Assembly: GCA_012960225.1 (NCBI GenBank)
Contig: DUBS01000056.1
Location: 1-46,852, forward strand
From: Gemmatimonadota bacterium
GTDB taxonomy: Bacteria; Gemmatimonadota; Gemmatimonadetes; Longimicrobiales; Gaopeijiaceae
Direction of reading: 5' to 3'
Length of the DNA stretch: 46,852 bases
This document shows, one piece after another, positions 1 through 8,539 of the stretch. The notes beneath the pieces are model-generated. The model saw only the letters and a program-made list of their open reading frames with translations. It was not told where the DNA came from and did not search any database. Positions within the stretch are counted from its first letter, which is position 1, and each line of letters opens with the position of its first letter. The position numbers and the translations under genes are program-made.

Positions 1-50
1 CGGTGACCTCTGCCGACGACACCCGCTGCAGGACAACTTTCACAAGTGGG

Positions 51-1886
51 TTACTCCACTGTAACCGACTTGGCGAGATTTCTCGGTTGGTCTATATCCG
101 AACCTCTGATCATCGCCATGTGGTAGGCTAGCAGCTGGAGCGGCACGGTTGTTAGAACCGGCTGAAGAAGAGCTATGGTCTGAGGGACACGGATTACGTG
201 GTCGACCTTCCCCTCAAGCTCAGGAGCCTCATCAGTCACAACGGCAATAATCCTGCCGTGCCGGGCCTTAACCTCCTCGACACTCGAAACGACCTTGTGG
301 TAGACCGCATCGCGCGGTGCTAATACGACAACCGGCATGTCTTGGTCAATCAGTGCGATTGGGCCGTGCTTCATCTCTGCAGCAGGATATCCCTCTGCAT
401 GGATATAACTCACTTCCTTAAGCTTAAGTGCACCTTCTAGTGCCACTGGAAACTGTAATCCACGACCTAGATAAAGAAAGTTTCTTGCATCAGCGTATGC
501 TTCGACTAATTCGCGGATCTGTGCGTCAAGCTCTAGTACCTTCTCGACCTGCGCCGGAAGCTCTTTGAGGGCTCGCACAATGCTTCCACCTTGCAGAACA
601 GAGAGGTGTCGGCGTCGACCGATATTTAGTGTAACCAACGCTAGTGCAACCAGTTGACTCGTGAATGCCTTGGTTGATGCAACACCGATCTCTGGACCTG
701 CATGCAGGTAGATACCATAGTCGGTCTCCCGAGCAATTGTTGATCCGACAACATTAACTACGCCCATCGTGGAGATGCCCCGATGTTTCGCTTCCCGGAG
801 CGCCGCCAAAGTATCCGCAGTCTCTCCAGATTGGCTGATAGCGAGCACAAGAGTGCCTTCTTCAAGCACTGGATTCCGGTACCTAAATTCCGAGGCGTAC
901 TCAACTTCTACCGGTATACGGGCAAGTTCTTCAATCATGTACTCACCCAAGAGAGCCGCATGCCAACTTGTACCACAAGCTGTGATCACAACGCGTCTTA
1001 CCCGGCTTAGATCAGGTTGGTGGTCCTCTATGCCACCGAGCCGAGAGTCTCCATCCTCTTCCAGTAATCGGCCACGCATCACGTCACGAAGCGACGAAGG
1101 TTGCTCAAAGATCTCCTTAAGCATGAAGTGCTCGTAACCGCCCTTCTCAATCGCCTCAAGATCCCAGGTGACCTCGTGTATCGTCCGGCTTACCTGTGCA
1201 CCGTGGAGGTTATTGATGCGGTAGCCATCCATATCAAGGACCGCGTAATCACCATCGTCTAGATACACAACATCTCTAGTCAGTGCGATCACGGCAGCAG
1301 CATCTGAGCCAGCCAACGTCTCACCATTCTTGCCAACTCCAATTAGCAGAGGACTACCGTTCCGCGCTATGACAAGTTTGCCGGGGTCACGGGAAGAGAC
1401 CACGGCAATACCGTATGCGCCTTCTACCCGCCTTAGTGCAGCTGCAACAACATCTTCGAGTGGCTCTCCCTCAACCCAGAGACGATCAATCAAGTGGACG
1501 ATTGCTTCAGTGTCTGTCTCTGAAGTGAAGACGTATCCTATTGCTGAAAGTTGTGTTCGAATGTCATTAGCATTCTCGATGATCCCATTGTGGACAAGTG
1601 CGATATCGCCCTGACTAGAAGTGTGGGGATGTGCATTTAGTTCATTAGGAGCCCCATGTGTCGCCCAACGAGTGTGTGCAATCCCGCAATTACCGGACGG
1701 AGCAGCATCCTGGACTGCTTGCTCAAGCGATGAGAGTTTCCCGGCCCGTTTGATGACCTGAAGACCCGACCCGTTCAGAAGCGCGATCCCTGCAGAATCA
1801 TATCCCCTGTACTCGAGTCTTTTCAGACCTTGCAGCAGAATCGGTCCGGCCTCTTCGGGGCCAACATAACCTACGATTCCGCACAT
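51..1886 (-). CDS. glmS: Glutamine--fructose-6-phosphate aminotransferase (isomerizing)
   Basis: Makes glucosamine-6-phosphate from fructose-6-phosphate and glutamine, the first committed step towards UDP-GlcNAc for peptidoglycan and lipopolysaccharide; cytosolic. The 611-residue length is standard for the family. The protein starts MCGIVGYVG, so Cys2 becomes the N-terminal nucleophile of the glutaminase (Ntn) domain; HTRWATHG near residue 72 belongs to the same domain. Two SIS sugar-isomerase domains follow, with ITACGTSWHA near 303 and AISQSGETADT near 350. The C-terminus ends DQPRNLAKSVTVE, the family hallmark. An AGAGGA ribosome-binding site lies 8 bases before the ATG. It sits 42 bases downstream of glmM on the same strand, so the two steps are probably co-transcribed. 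No glmS ribozyme precedes it. Identification is secure. Confidence 0.97.
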   Translation of the reverse strand: MCGIVGYVGPEEAGPILLQGLKRLEYRGYDSAGIALLNGSGLQVIKRAGKLSSLEQAVQDAAPSGNCGIAHTRWATHGAPNELNAHPHTSSQGDIALVHNGIIENANDIRTQLSAIGYVFTSETDTEAIVHLIDRLWVEGEPLEDVVAAALRRVEGAYGIAVVSSRDPGKLVIARNGSPLLIGVGKNGETLAGSDAAAVIALTRDVVYLDDGDYAVLDMDGYRINNLHGAQVSRTIHEVTWDLEAIEKGGYEHFMLKEIFEQPSSLRDVMRGRLLEEDGDSRLGGIEDHQPDLSRVRRVVITACGTSWHAALLGEYMIEELARIPVEVEYASEFRYRNPVLEEGTLVLAISQSGETADTLAALREAKHRGISTMGVVNVVGSTIARETDYGIYLHAGPEIGVASTKAFTSQLVALALVTLNIGRRRHLSVLQGGSIVRALKELPAQVEKVLELDAQIRELVEAYADARNFLYLGRGLQFPVALEGALKLKEVSYIHAEGYPAAEMKHGPIALIDQDMPVVVLAPRDAVYHKVVSSVEEVKARHGRIIAVVTDEAPELEGKVDHVIRVPQTIALLQPVLTTVPLQLLAYHMAMIRGSDIDQPRNLAKSVTVE

Positions 1887-1928
1887 GAATTAGGTCCTCT
1901 GCAAGATTCTCGTCACATTCACGAACGC

Positions 1929-3314
1929 CTACACAATCCCTTCTAGCAACCCTGCCACATGATCAAGTAGGGCTCTAGCCTGCCCTTCATCCGGAGCTTC
2001 TGCGATGAGCCGAACTACCGGTTCCGTTCCAGACGGGCGCACATGAAGCCAGGTCGAGCGATCTCTCCAAGTTAAACGCAGGCCGTCTGAGTGGTCGACC
2101 ATGGCATCATCTAGATCACCCTCTAGCATCTCATAAGCACGAGGTAGGGCCTCTCGTGGGAACCTAATCTTCTCCTTAACAATGGAGTACGAGGGCCAAC
2201 GGGCTACGGCAACTGACGGAGGGCCTCCAACATCGATCAGATGTTGGAGAATCAAGGCAGCAGCTAGCGGAGCATCCCGGGTATGATGAAGCGCTGGTAA
2301 AATCACCCCACCGTTACCCTCACCTCCCACAACTGCTCCCTCAATCATCATTTGTTGCGCTACGTTGATTTCACCGACCGGTGCTCGTGTTAGGGGCACA
2401 GAGAAGGCGTCAGCGACATCGTCGAGCACCTGGCTGGTTGATAGGTTTGTAACCACGGGCCCAGGGTTCCTCGAAAGTATTACTGAAGCAGCAAATGCAA
2501 GAGTTAGATCCTCTCCCATAGCCCTCCCGGTCTCATCTACCAGAGAGAGACGGTCAACATCTGGGTCAACAGCAAAACCCACTTCCGAGCCCGTGTCACG
2601 AACAAGTTTACAGAGCTCAGTGAGATTGGCTGCGGTGGGCTCCGGATCTCTAGGGAATCTGCCATCAGGATTCATACCGATGGCTTCTACTGTGCACCCA
2701 AGCTCAGAGAGTAGTTCTGCCATCACTGGACCTCCGGCACCATTAACACAATCAAGCGCGACTCGGATACCTCGGTGTTTAATAGCTCCCACATCGACTT
2801 CAGGAAGGGCTAGAATCCCACTCAGATGCCTCTGCCAAGCCTCACGATCTTCAATTACAGGCTCAATAAGGTCCCAGGAGGCTCGCTGTGGATCTTCCTG
2901 AGCAAGAAAGTGATGAAAACGCTCTGATTGCTCTTTCGCGAGAAAGACCCCTTCCCCTGTAACTAGTTTTAGTGCATTCCAGTCAGCTGGGTTATGACTC
3001 GCAGTAATCACGATCCCACCAGACGCTTCCTCCTGTTTAACAGCCAATAAGAGTGTCGGTGTAGGGACCATACCGAGATCGATCACCTTGGCTCCAACCG
3101 ACTGGAGGCCGGAGATCACCGCTCTACTGAACATTGGGCCAGAGACGCGCGAATCACGCCCGATGTAAATCGGATCTCCCGCACTCTCGGTTCTCATGAA
3201 CGTCCCGAATGCTGCAGCAATCTGACCCATTAATTCTGGCGTCAACGGATCCCCTACGCGCCCGCGCACACCCGAGACACTGACCATGAGATTTGGTGGT
3301 AGGGTAATCGGCAT
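1929..3314 (-). CDS. glmM: Phosphoglucosamine mutase / phosphohexomutase
   Basis: Alpha-D-phosphohexomutase that probably converts glucosamine-6-phosphate to glucosamine-1-phosphate, directly after GlmS in the same pathway. The family motifs are all visible: an N-terminal SVSGVRGRVGDP, the phosphoserine loop TASHNPADWNALK near residue 105, the metal loop DPDVDRLS, the sugar-binding GEGNGGVI and the phosphate-binding RPSGTEPVVR near the C-terminus. The N-terminal motif is SVSGVRG rather than the FGTDGIRG of classical GlmM, so phosphomannomutase or phosphoglucomutase activity is possible; adjacency to glmS is the main reason for this call. A TTG 12 bases upstream (3326) is an alternative start; I prefer the ATG at 3314. 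About 461 residues, within the family range. Confidence 0.87.
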   Translation of the reverse strand: MPITLPPNLMVSVSGVRGRVGDPLTPELMGQIAAAFGTFMRTESAGDPIYIGRDSRVSGPMFSRAVISGLQSVGAKVIDLGMVPTPTLLLAVKQEEASGGIVITASHNPADWNALKLVTGEGVFLAKEQSERFHHFLAQEDPQRASWDLIEPVIEDREAWQRHLSGILALPEVDVGAIKHRGIRVALDCVNGAGGPVMAELLSELGCTVEAIGMNPDGRFPRDPEPTAANLTELCKLVRDTGSEVGFAVDPDVDRLSLVDETGRAMGEDLTLAFAASVILSRNPGPVVTNLSTSQVLDDVADAFSVPLTRAPVGEINVAQQMMIEGAVVGGEGNGGVILPALHHTRDAPLAAALILQHLIDVGGPPSVAVARWPSYSIVKEKIRFPREALPRAYEMLEGDLDDAMVDHSDGLRLTWRDRSTWLHVRPSGTEPVVRLIAEAPDEGQARALLDHVAGLLEGIV

Positions 3315-3431
3315 TTGGGTTCTCAAATGGGCTTAGCGGACAAGCACACAAGTGTCTTACAACAAGCTTAAAAAGGTGACGTACAAAGTGTGATAACGTC
3401 AACGGATGCAATTGTATGACCGGCTAGCAAT

Positions 3432-3457
3432 CGCCCATCTACTGGCTAGATTGGGCG
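3432..3457 (+). promoter_or_regulatory. Leader hairpin upstream of the cystathionine PLP enzyme
   Basis: CGCCCATCTA pairs with TAGA-T-TGGGCG around a 5-base CTGGC loop: 10 base pairs with a single bulged T. It ends 33 bases before the ATG at 3491. CTAGC at 3424-3428 can also pair with GCTAG at 3445-3449, which would break the main hairpin, so two mutually exclusive folds exist. No U-run follows, so it is not a simple terminator. Its role is unknown; it could equally be a DNA operator for the divergent glmM and metB-like genes. Confidence 0.45.
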
Positions 3458-3490
3458 CGGTTCAAATCCGTTCACTAGAGGAAGAATCAT

Positions 3491-4654
3491 ATGAGCAAAG
3501 AGGCTCGCGAAGGCCTCGGTTTCGGTACTCAGGCAGTGCACGCTGGTGTGTCTCCTGAGCCTGTGACTGGCGCTATCATGACCCCAATTTTTCAAACCGC
3601 TACATATGTTCAGACAGCGGTCGGTGAGCCCAGGAAGGGAAGCTACGACTATGGTCGCACTGCCAATCCAACGCGGGAAGCACTCGAAGCAAGTATCGCG
3701 GTTTTAGAAAATGGATCCTCTGGAATTGCTTTCTCCTCGGGTCTAGCAGCGATTGAAGCGATCGTGAAGAGGCTTTCAGTAGGCGACCATGTAATCAGTG
3801 AGGAAAATACATACGGCGGAACGACGAGACTTTTTACTAAAATCATGAGCCGTCTGGGCCTCAAGTTCACATTCCTTGACACGCGCGATCCGTCTGAAGT
3901 GGCCAATGCGATACGGGATGAGACAAAGCTCATCCACCTAGAAACGCCGACCAACCCACTGATGCGACTCAGTGATATCCCAAAGCTGGCGAGCCTTGCA
4001 CATGATGCCGGTGCGCTGCTCTCGGTAGACAATACTTTCGCCTCGCCGTTCAACCAACGTCCTCTGGAGCTCGGCGCTGACTTCACGGTTCATTCCTCTA
4101 CGAAATATCTCAATGGTCATTCTGATGTCATTGGTGGTCTGATTGCATTGCGCGATCCTGAACTAACCGAGGAGTTGCTTTTCATCCGAAAAACGTCCGG
4201 TGCGGTTCCGGGACCAATGGATTGTTGGCTAACCCTCCGCGGTATTAAGACTCTTCATGTACGAATGCGTCAGCACAACTCGAACGGGCTAGCGATAGCC
4301 AGATATCTAGAGAATCATCCAGCTGTGGAGAAGGTCTATTATCCAGGCCTTCCATCTCATCCACAGCACACACTCGCTGCTGAGCAGATGGATGGGTTTA
4401 CGGGCATGGTCTCAATTGACCTCGGAACCCTAGAGCGAGCTAAGACCCTCACAGAACATCTCAGTATTTTTGCGCTTGCTGAAAGCTTAGGCGGGGTGGA
4501 ATCGCTCATAAGCGTTCCGGCCCTCATGACACACGCCTCCGTACCTGAGGAACGTCGATTAGCAATGGGGATTAACCCTGGCCTTGTGAGGCTCTCTGTA
4601 GGAATTGAAGAAGAGGCGGACCTCATTCAGGATCTGGACGGCGTACTGGGATAG
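3491..4654 (+). CDS. Cystathionine gamma-synthase/gamma-lyase family PLP enzyme
   Basis: Fold-type I PLP enzyme of the Cys/Met metabolism family (387 residues), acting in trans-sulfuration between cysteine, homocysteine and methionine. The PLP lysine is K205 in SSTKYLNGHSDV; YGRTANPTR near residue 54 supplies phosphate and active-site contacts from the neighbouring subunit; NTFASP (181-186) follows the PLP-ring aspartate. The loop TYGGT near 108 has glycine where methionine gamma-lyases carry their characteristic cysteine, which argues against that activity. Synthase and lyase cannot be separated from sequence alone. AGAGGA lies 7 bases before the ATG. A second paralogue is at 13954-15135. 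Divergent from glmM, with a hairpin in the shared 5' region. Confidence 0.88.
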   Translation: MSKEAREGLGFGTQAVHAGVSPEPVTGAIMTPIFQTATYVQTAVGEPRKGSYDYGRTANPTREALEASIAVLENGSSGIAFSSGLAAIEAIVKRLSVGDHVISEENTYGGTTRLFTKIMSRLGLKFTFLDTRDPSEVANAIRDETKLIHLETPTNPLMRLSDIPKLASLAHDAGALLSVDNTFASPFNQRPLELGADFTVHSSTKYLNGHSDVIGGLIALRDPELTEELLFIRKTSGAVPGPMDCWLTLRGIKTLHVRMRQHNSNGLAIARYLENHPAVEKVYYPGLPSHPQHTLAAEQMDGFTGMVSIDLGTLERAKTLTEHLSIFALAESLGGVESLISVPALMTHASVPEERRLAMGINPGLVRLSVGIEEEADLIQDLDGVLG

Positions 4655-4823
4655 CAGGGAGAGAAAAGCCTGGTGGAGTAACCCAGAGCGTCACATACCC
4701 CTTATCGGGTTCTAATGACAAATCCCCGATGGAGAGTGACTGCGGGTAGCCTGTGCACATAGATGAAGTAACCCCACTCGCTCACCCCTTTCCATTTTCC
4801 CTCGTGATCGTACACTCCGGCAT

Positions 4824-6101
4824 ATGCGTATTCTGATTGTAGGAAATGGTGGGCGAGAGCATGCCCTACTCTGGAAGCTTCGTCGTGATGCACCGGCTGC
4901 ATCCTTTTTTGCAACTCAACCTAATGGAGGAATGGTTTCTGATTGTGAGCATCTGGAGATCGAAGCCACTGACGTAGGCAGCCTCTCTAGTTGGGCCAGA
5001 TCCAATCAGATCGACTTAACCATCGTTGGACCTGAGGCACCTTTGGCAGCAGGCATAGTGGATCATTTCGAGAAAGTTGGCTTACCGATCTTCGGTCCAC
5101 ACGCTAAAGCGGCGCGTATCGAATCGAGTAAAGCATACTCTAAAGAGCTGATGCGGAATGCTGGCATCCCCACAGCTGAACATAGAACGTTCACGGATCT
5201 CTCCACGGCTGAAGCATGGATCCTAAGGCAGGGGGCACCAATTGTAGTGAAGGCCTCAGGGCTTGCTGCTGGAAAAGGAGCTGTAGTCTGCACTACAGAA
5301 CAAGAGGCACTCAGTGCGGTCAGATCAATGCTCGGAGACTTCATTTTTGGTGAAGCTGGCCGAGAAGTTGTGATCGAGGAGTTCCTTGAAGGTGAGGAAT
5401 TGTCGGTGTTCGCCCTCACCGACGGTGAACACTCAATAATCCTTCAGCCGTCTCAAGATCATAAGCGCGTTGGTGAAGGTGATACGGGACCTAACACCGG
5501 TGGAATGGGAGCTTATGCCCCAGTCTCCATCGCGACACCTGAGCTGATGGCAGAAGTAGGTTCCAAGATAATTCAACCTACACTGCGGGCATTAGCGGAG
5601 GACGGGTCACCTTTCCAGGGCCTTCTTTATGCCGGCCTAATAAAGACGGAGAGCGGTCTTCAGGTGATTGAGTTTAACTGTCGGTTCGGCGATCCTGAAA
5701 CCCAAGTAGTCCTTCCCCTAATGCAGAACTCGCTCCTAGATCTTATCGCCACAGTAGCAGAAGGTGGCAGGTTACAGCCTGGTGTGGCAGCCGCACGCCC
5801 TGATGTAGCAGTCACAACCGTGGTAGCGTCTGGGGGGTACCCAAGCAGCTACGAAAAGAGCAAGGAAGTCACTATCCCAACGCAACTCGAATCCGAGAAC
5901 TGCATAGTATTCCACGCAGGAACCATGCGCCGGGAAGGGCAGCTCTTAACTTCAGGCGGACGTGTTCTAGCGGTCACAGCCCTAGCGCCCAGTATCAGCG
6001 AAGCGGCTGAGGCCAGTGCAGATGCGGCCGGACAGATTGAATTCGAGGGAGCTTTTCACCGAAGTGATATTGGATGGCGCGAACGGTTACGTCAGGATTA
6101 G
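4824..6101 (+). CDS. purD: Phosphoribosylamine--glycine ligase (GAR synthetase)
   Basis: ATP-grasp ligase that joins glycine to 5-phosphoribosylamine in de novo purine synthesis. At 425 residues it has the normal family length. Visible motifs are the N-terminal MRILIVGNGGREHALLWKL, the ATP-grasp strand KASGLAAGKGAVV near residue 145, the GDTGPNTGGMGAYAP loop near 223 and the metal/ATP-binding NCRFGDPETQVVLPL near 287. The ATG is confirmed by the conserved N-terminus although no strong ribosome-binding site precedes it. The 169 bases upstream contain no recognisable purine riboswitch. Other purine genes are not adjacent, so this is a scattered pathway; guaB lies about 38 kb further on. Confidence 0.97.
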   Translation: MRILIVGNGGREHALLWKLRRDAPAASFFATQPNGGMVSDCEHLEIEATDVGSLSSWARSNQIDLTIVGPEAPLAAGIVDHFEKVGLPIFGPHAKAARIESSKAYSKELMRNAGIPTAEHRTFTDLSTAEAWILRQGAPIVVKASGLAAGKGAVVCTTEQEALSAVRSMLGDFIFGEAGREVVIEEFLEGEELSVFALTDGEHSIILQPSQDHKRVGEGDTGPNTGGMGAYAPVSIATPELMAEVGSKIIQPTLRALAEDGSPFQGLLYAGLIKTESGLQVIEFNCRFGDPETQVVLPLMQNSLLDLIATVAEGGRLQPGVAAARPDVAVTTVVASGGYPSSYEKSKEVTIPTQLESENCIVFHAGTMRREGQLLTSGGRVLAVTALAPSISEAAEASADAAGQIEFEGAFHRSDIGWRERLRQD

Positions 6102-6206
6102 CAAGAGTCTTGATGACCACTAGAGTACACTCGACCATAGATAGGAAGATCGTGGAAGAAGTGGTATTCAGGCTATTCGGAATCGCAACACACACCGGGT
6201 AAGAGT

Positions 6207-7046
6207 GTGCCTGAGCTTCCAGAAGCTGAAACTATTGTTCGGGGACTTCGGACCGCAATTATCGGAGAACGAATACATCGTGTTGAGGTGCTGCACACAG
6301 ATATTCTGCGCCAACCGAAATTGATTTTCTCTAAACGAGTGCGTCTCCGAAGGATCAATCGAATTGAGCGTCGGGGTAAAAACGTGCTTCTAGTGCTAAA
6401 CGAGGGTTGGGTCATCAAGGTAAACCTCGGTATGACCGGTCGCCTGCTACCTTTTTCTAGGCCGCCACGTGGCGCGGAACGCCCTACTCACTCAGCGGTT
6501 CGGCTCCGTTTTTTGAGCGGTGCGCTTCTTGTGTTCGATGATACGCGTCGCTTCGGTAGCATGGAGGCTCTCACGAGTGCAGAATGGAATGAGCGATCCA
6601 ATTTAATGGGTCCAGAGCCCCTAGGTTCCACTTATCAGGTAACCCATCTGCTAGATGGGTTACAGCGTTCTTCTTCGCCAATCCGGTCGTGGCTCCTCGA
6701 CCAAAAGCGGATCGCAGGTGTCGGAAACATCTATGCAAACGAGGCGCTCTATCTCGCTGACATACATCCCCAAAGGCAATCGCGCAGTGTGACAAGAAAT
6801 GAAGCAAGGGCACTATACCGCTCACTAAGAAATGTTCTAAGGGATGCGATCAAGGCAGGCGGAACTACAATCCAGGATTATCGAAACACTGATGGAGACA
6901 AAGGAGAGTATGCTGGGCAGTTGAGTGTCTACGGTAGAGAGGGCAAGCCGTGCTATAGGTGTAATTCTGGAGTGCAGCGTATCGTCTTCAGCAACCGCTC
7001 TGCATTCTATTGCCCATCGTGCCAACCCCGTCGGAGAAATAAATGA
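6207..7046 (+). CDS. mutM: Formamidopyrimidine-DNA glycosylase
   Basis: Base-excision repair enzyme that removes 8-oxoguanine and ring-opened purines and nicks the abasic site. Starts at GTG 6207, because the mature protein must begin PELPEAETIVRGL: the catalytic amine is the proline after the initiator and the next residue is the catalytic glutamate. RRGKNVLL near residue 57 holds the conserved lysine, GVGNIYANEAL near 173 is part of the helix-two-turn-helix DNA-binding element, and the C-terminus has a four-cysteine zinc finger (CYRC...CPSC). 279 residues, typical. Its TGA overlaps the ATG of the next peptidase gene (ATGA), implying translational coupling. Confidence 0.96.
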   Translation: MPELPEAETIVRGLRTAIIGERIHRVEVLHTDILRQPKLIFSKRVRLRRINRIERRGKNVLLVLNEGWVIKVNLGMTGRLLPFSRPPRGAERPTHSAVRLRFLSGALLVFDDTRRFGSMEALTSAEWNERSNLMGPEPLGSTYQVTHLLDGLQRSSSPIRSWLLDQKRIAGVGNIYANEALYLADIHPQRQSRSVTRNEARALYRSLRNVLRDAIKAGGTTIQDYRNTDGDKGEYAGQLSVYGREGKPCYRCNSGVQRIVFSNRSAFYCPSCQPRRRNK

Positions 7047-8539
7047 CGGCGTTTAGAAACATCAGCGTCATTCTCATCGCACTCCTTGCCAGCTCCCTGC
7101 AAGCGCTCGAAGCCCAACAGACACCGGGAGAGCTACTACCGGTGCGGCAAGTCACCCTCGATAACGGTATGCGCCTGGTCATCCTTAAAAGGCCTGGGGC
7201 CCCGACCATCTCTTTCACAGTCCAATTCAATGTTGGCGGGGTGAATGAGCGACTAGGAACCACAGGTATTGCCCACCTCCTTGAACATATGCTCTTCAAG
7301 GGTACGACCAGCGTAGGTACAAGAAATATTGAGGCTGAACTCGAGCTATATCCATGGATGGACAGTACACACGACTCTCTAGTTGCAGCACGAGCACGTG
7401 GCGATAGCGTGGGTGCATTAGAGCTGTCAGAGCGCATAACTCAACTTGAAGACAGTGCTGCAGTCTTTATCGAAAGTAATGAGTTTGATCATATCCTAAC
7501 TCGGGCGGGGGCTCGGGGGTTGAATGCGACGACAACAAGCGAGTCCACTGTCTACTTCGTAGACCTACCATCAAACCGAGCGGAATTATGGTTTGCACTG
7601 GAAGCCGACCGAATGTTGAATCCTGTCTTCCGAGAGTTCTATGCCGAACGCGATGTCGTGGCGGAGGAACGTCGAATGAGAGTTGAAGTGAATCCGGCCG
7701 GTGCGCTCGCAGAAGCTCACCTAGCGAGCGCATTCCGGATGCACCCATATGGAGTACCCGTAGTTGGATATATGGCCGATCTTCAAGTGATGAGTCGACA
7801 GGATGTAGAACGCTACTACCGACTCTATTACGGTCCAAACAACGCAATCGTTGGTATTGTTGGGGACCTTGATCCTGACCAGATCGAAGCGTGGGCAAGA
7901 AAGTACTTTGCCGCTATACCAAATGCGGAGCTCCCCCCGGTTGTGACTGCGGTGGAACCATCGCAAAGAGGGGAACGGCGAACAGAGTTGGAGTGGGATG
8001 CCCAGCCCCAGCTCCAAATCGGTTGGCACGTCCCGACCGGAACCGATCCAGACGCGCCCGCTTTAGCAATCTTAAGCTCACTATTGACCGGAGGAAGAAC
8101 ATCCCGCCTGTATCGGAGTCTTGTTCTTGAGAGTCGTGCTGCAACAGCCGTATTTTCTTCGCTCGGACCAGGTATGCGATATCCACAACTCTTGCAAATA
8201 TCCGCCACGCCCAGGGCTCCGCACACCACGATGCAACTGGAAGAACTGATCTACCAGGAGTTAGAACTATTGATACAAGAGGGTCCTACTGACAGTGAAA
8301 TAGAACGAGTTCGAAACCAGATCTCAGCCGGATCCGTTCGCCGTATACAGTCAAACATTGGGCTCGCTTTCCAGTTAGTAGAGTCAGTCGCCTTGTTTAA
8401 TGATTGGCGCGAGACATTCCGCTACTCAGATAAACTACGGGCCGTAACTGCCGATGATGTTATGCGGATAGCCAGAACCTATTTGACCCGAAGTAATCGC
8501 ACGGTGACAACACTCGTAAAGACTGAGAACTCAAGATGA
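7043..8539 (+). CDS. Periplasmic zinc peptidase, M16 (pitrilysin) family, catalytic member
   Basis: Predicted exported insulinase-like metallopeptidase of 498 residues. A signal peptide covers roughly residues 1-24 with likely cleavage after ALEA. The inverted zinc motif HLLEH (H78, E81, H82) is intact, and the third ligand is probably in DVVAEERR near 208. About 50 residues rich in charged and helical sequence separate these more than in classical M16 enzymes. Two M16 half-domains are present, the C-terminal one starting near residue 300. The gene overlaps mutM by 4 bases at its start and the next M16 gene by 4 bases at its end. With that inactive partner it probably forms an M16B-type heterodimer. 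Substrate unknown. Confidence 0.9.
   Translation: MTAFRNISVILIALLASSLQALEAQQTPGELLPVRQVTLDNGMRLVILKRPGAPTISFTVQFNVGGVNERLGTTGIAHLLEHMLFKGTTSVGTRNIEAELELYPWMDSTHDSLVAARARGDSVGALELSERITQLEDSAAVFIESNEFDHILTRAGARGLNATTTSESTVYFVDLPSNRAELWFALEADRMLNPVFREFYAERDVVAEERRMRVEVNPAGALAEAHLASAFRMHPYGVPVVGYMADLQVMSRQDVERYYRLYYGPNNAIVGIVGDLDPDQIEAWARKYFAAIPNAELPPVVTAVEPSQRGERRTELEWDAQPQLQIGWHVPTGTDPDAPALAILSSLLTGGRTSRLYRSLVLESRAATAVFSSLGPGMRYPQLLQISATPRAPHTTMQLEELIYQELELLIQEGPTDSEIERVRNQISAGSVRRIQSNIGLAFQLVESVALFNDWRETFRYSDKLRAVTADDVMRIARTYLTRSNRTVTTLVKTENSR

Noticed and set aside
3459..3469. GGTTCAAATCC, resembling a tRNA T-loop, just before the cystathionine gene
   Set aside because: The flanking stem pairs only in part, and no acceptor, D- or anticodon arm can be built around it.
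4655..4823. Purine riboswitch before purD
   Set aside because: No conserved three-way junction or loop sequences could be found; only short inverted repeats.
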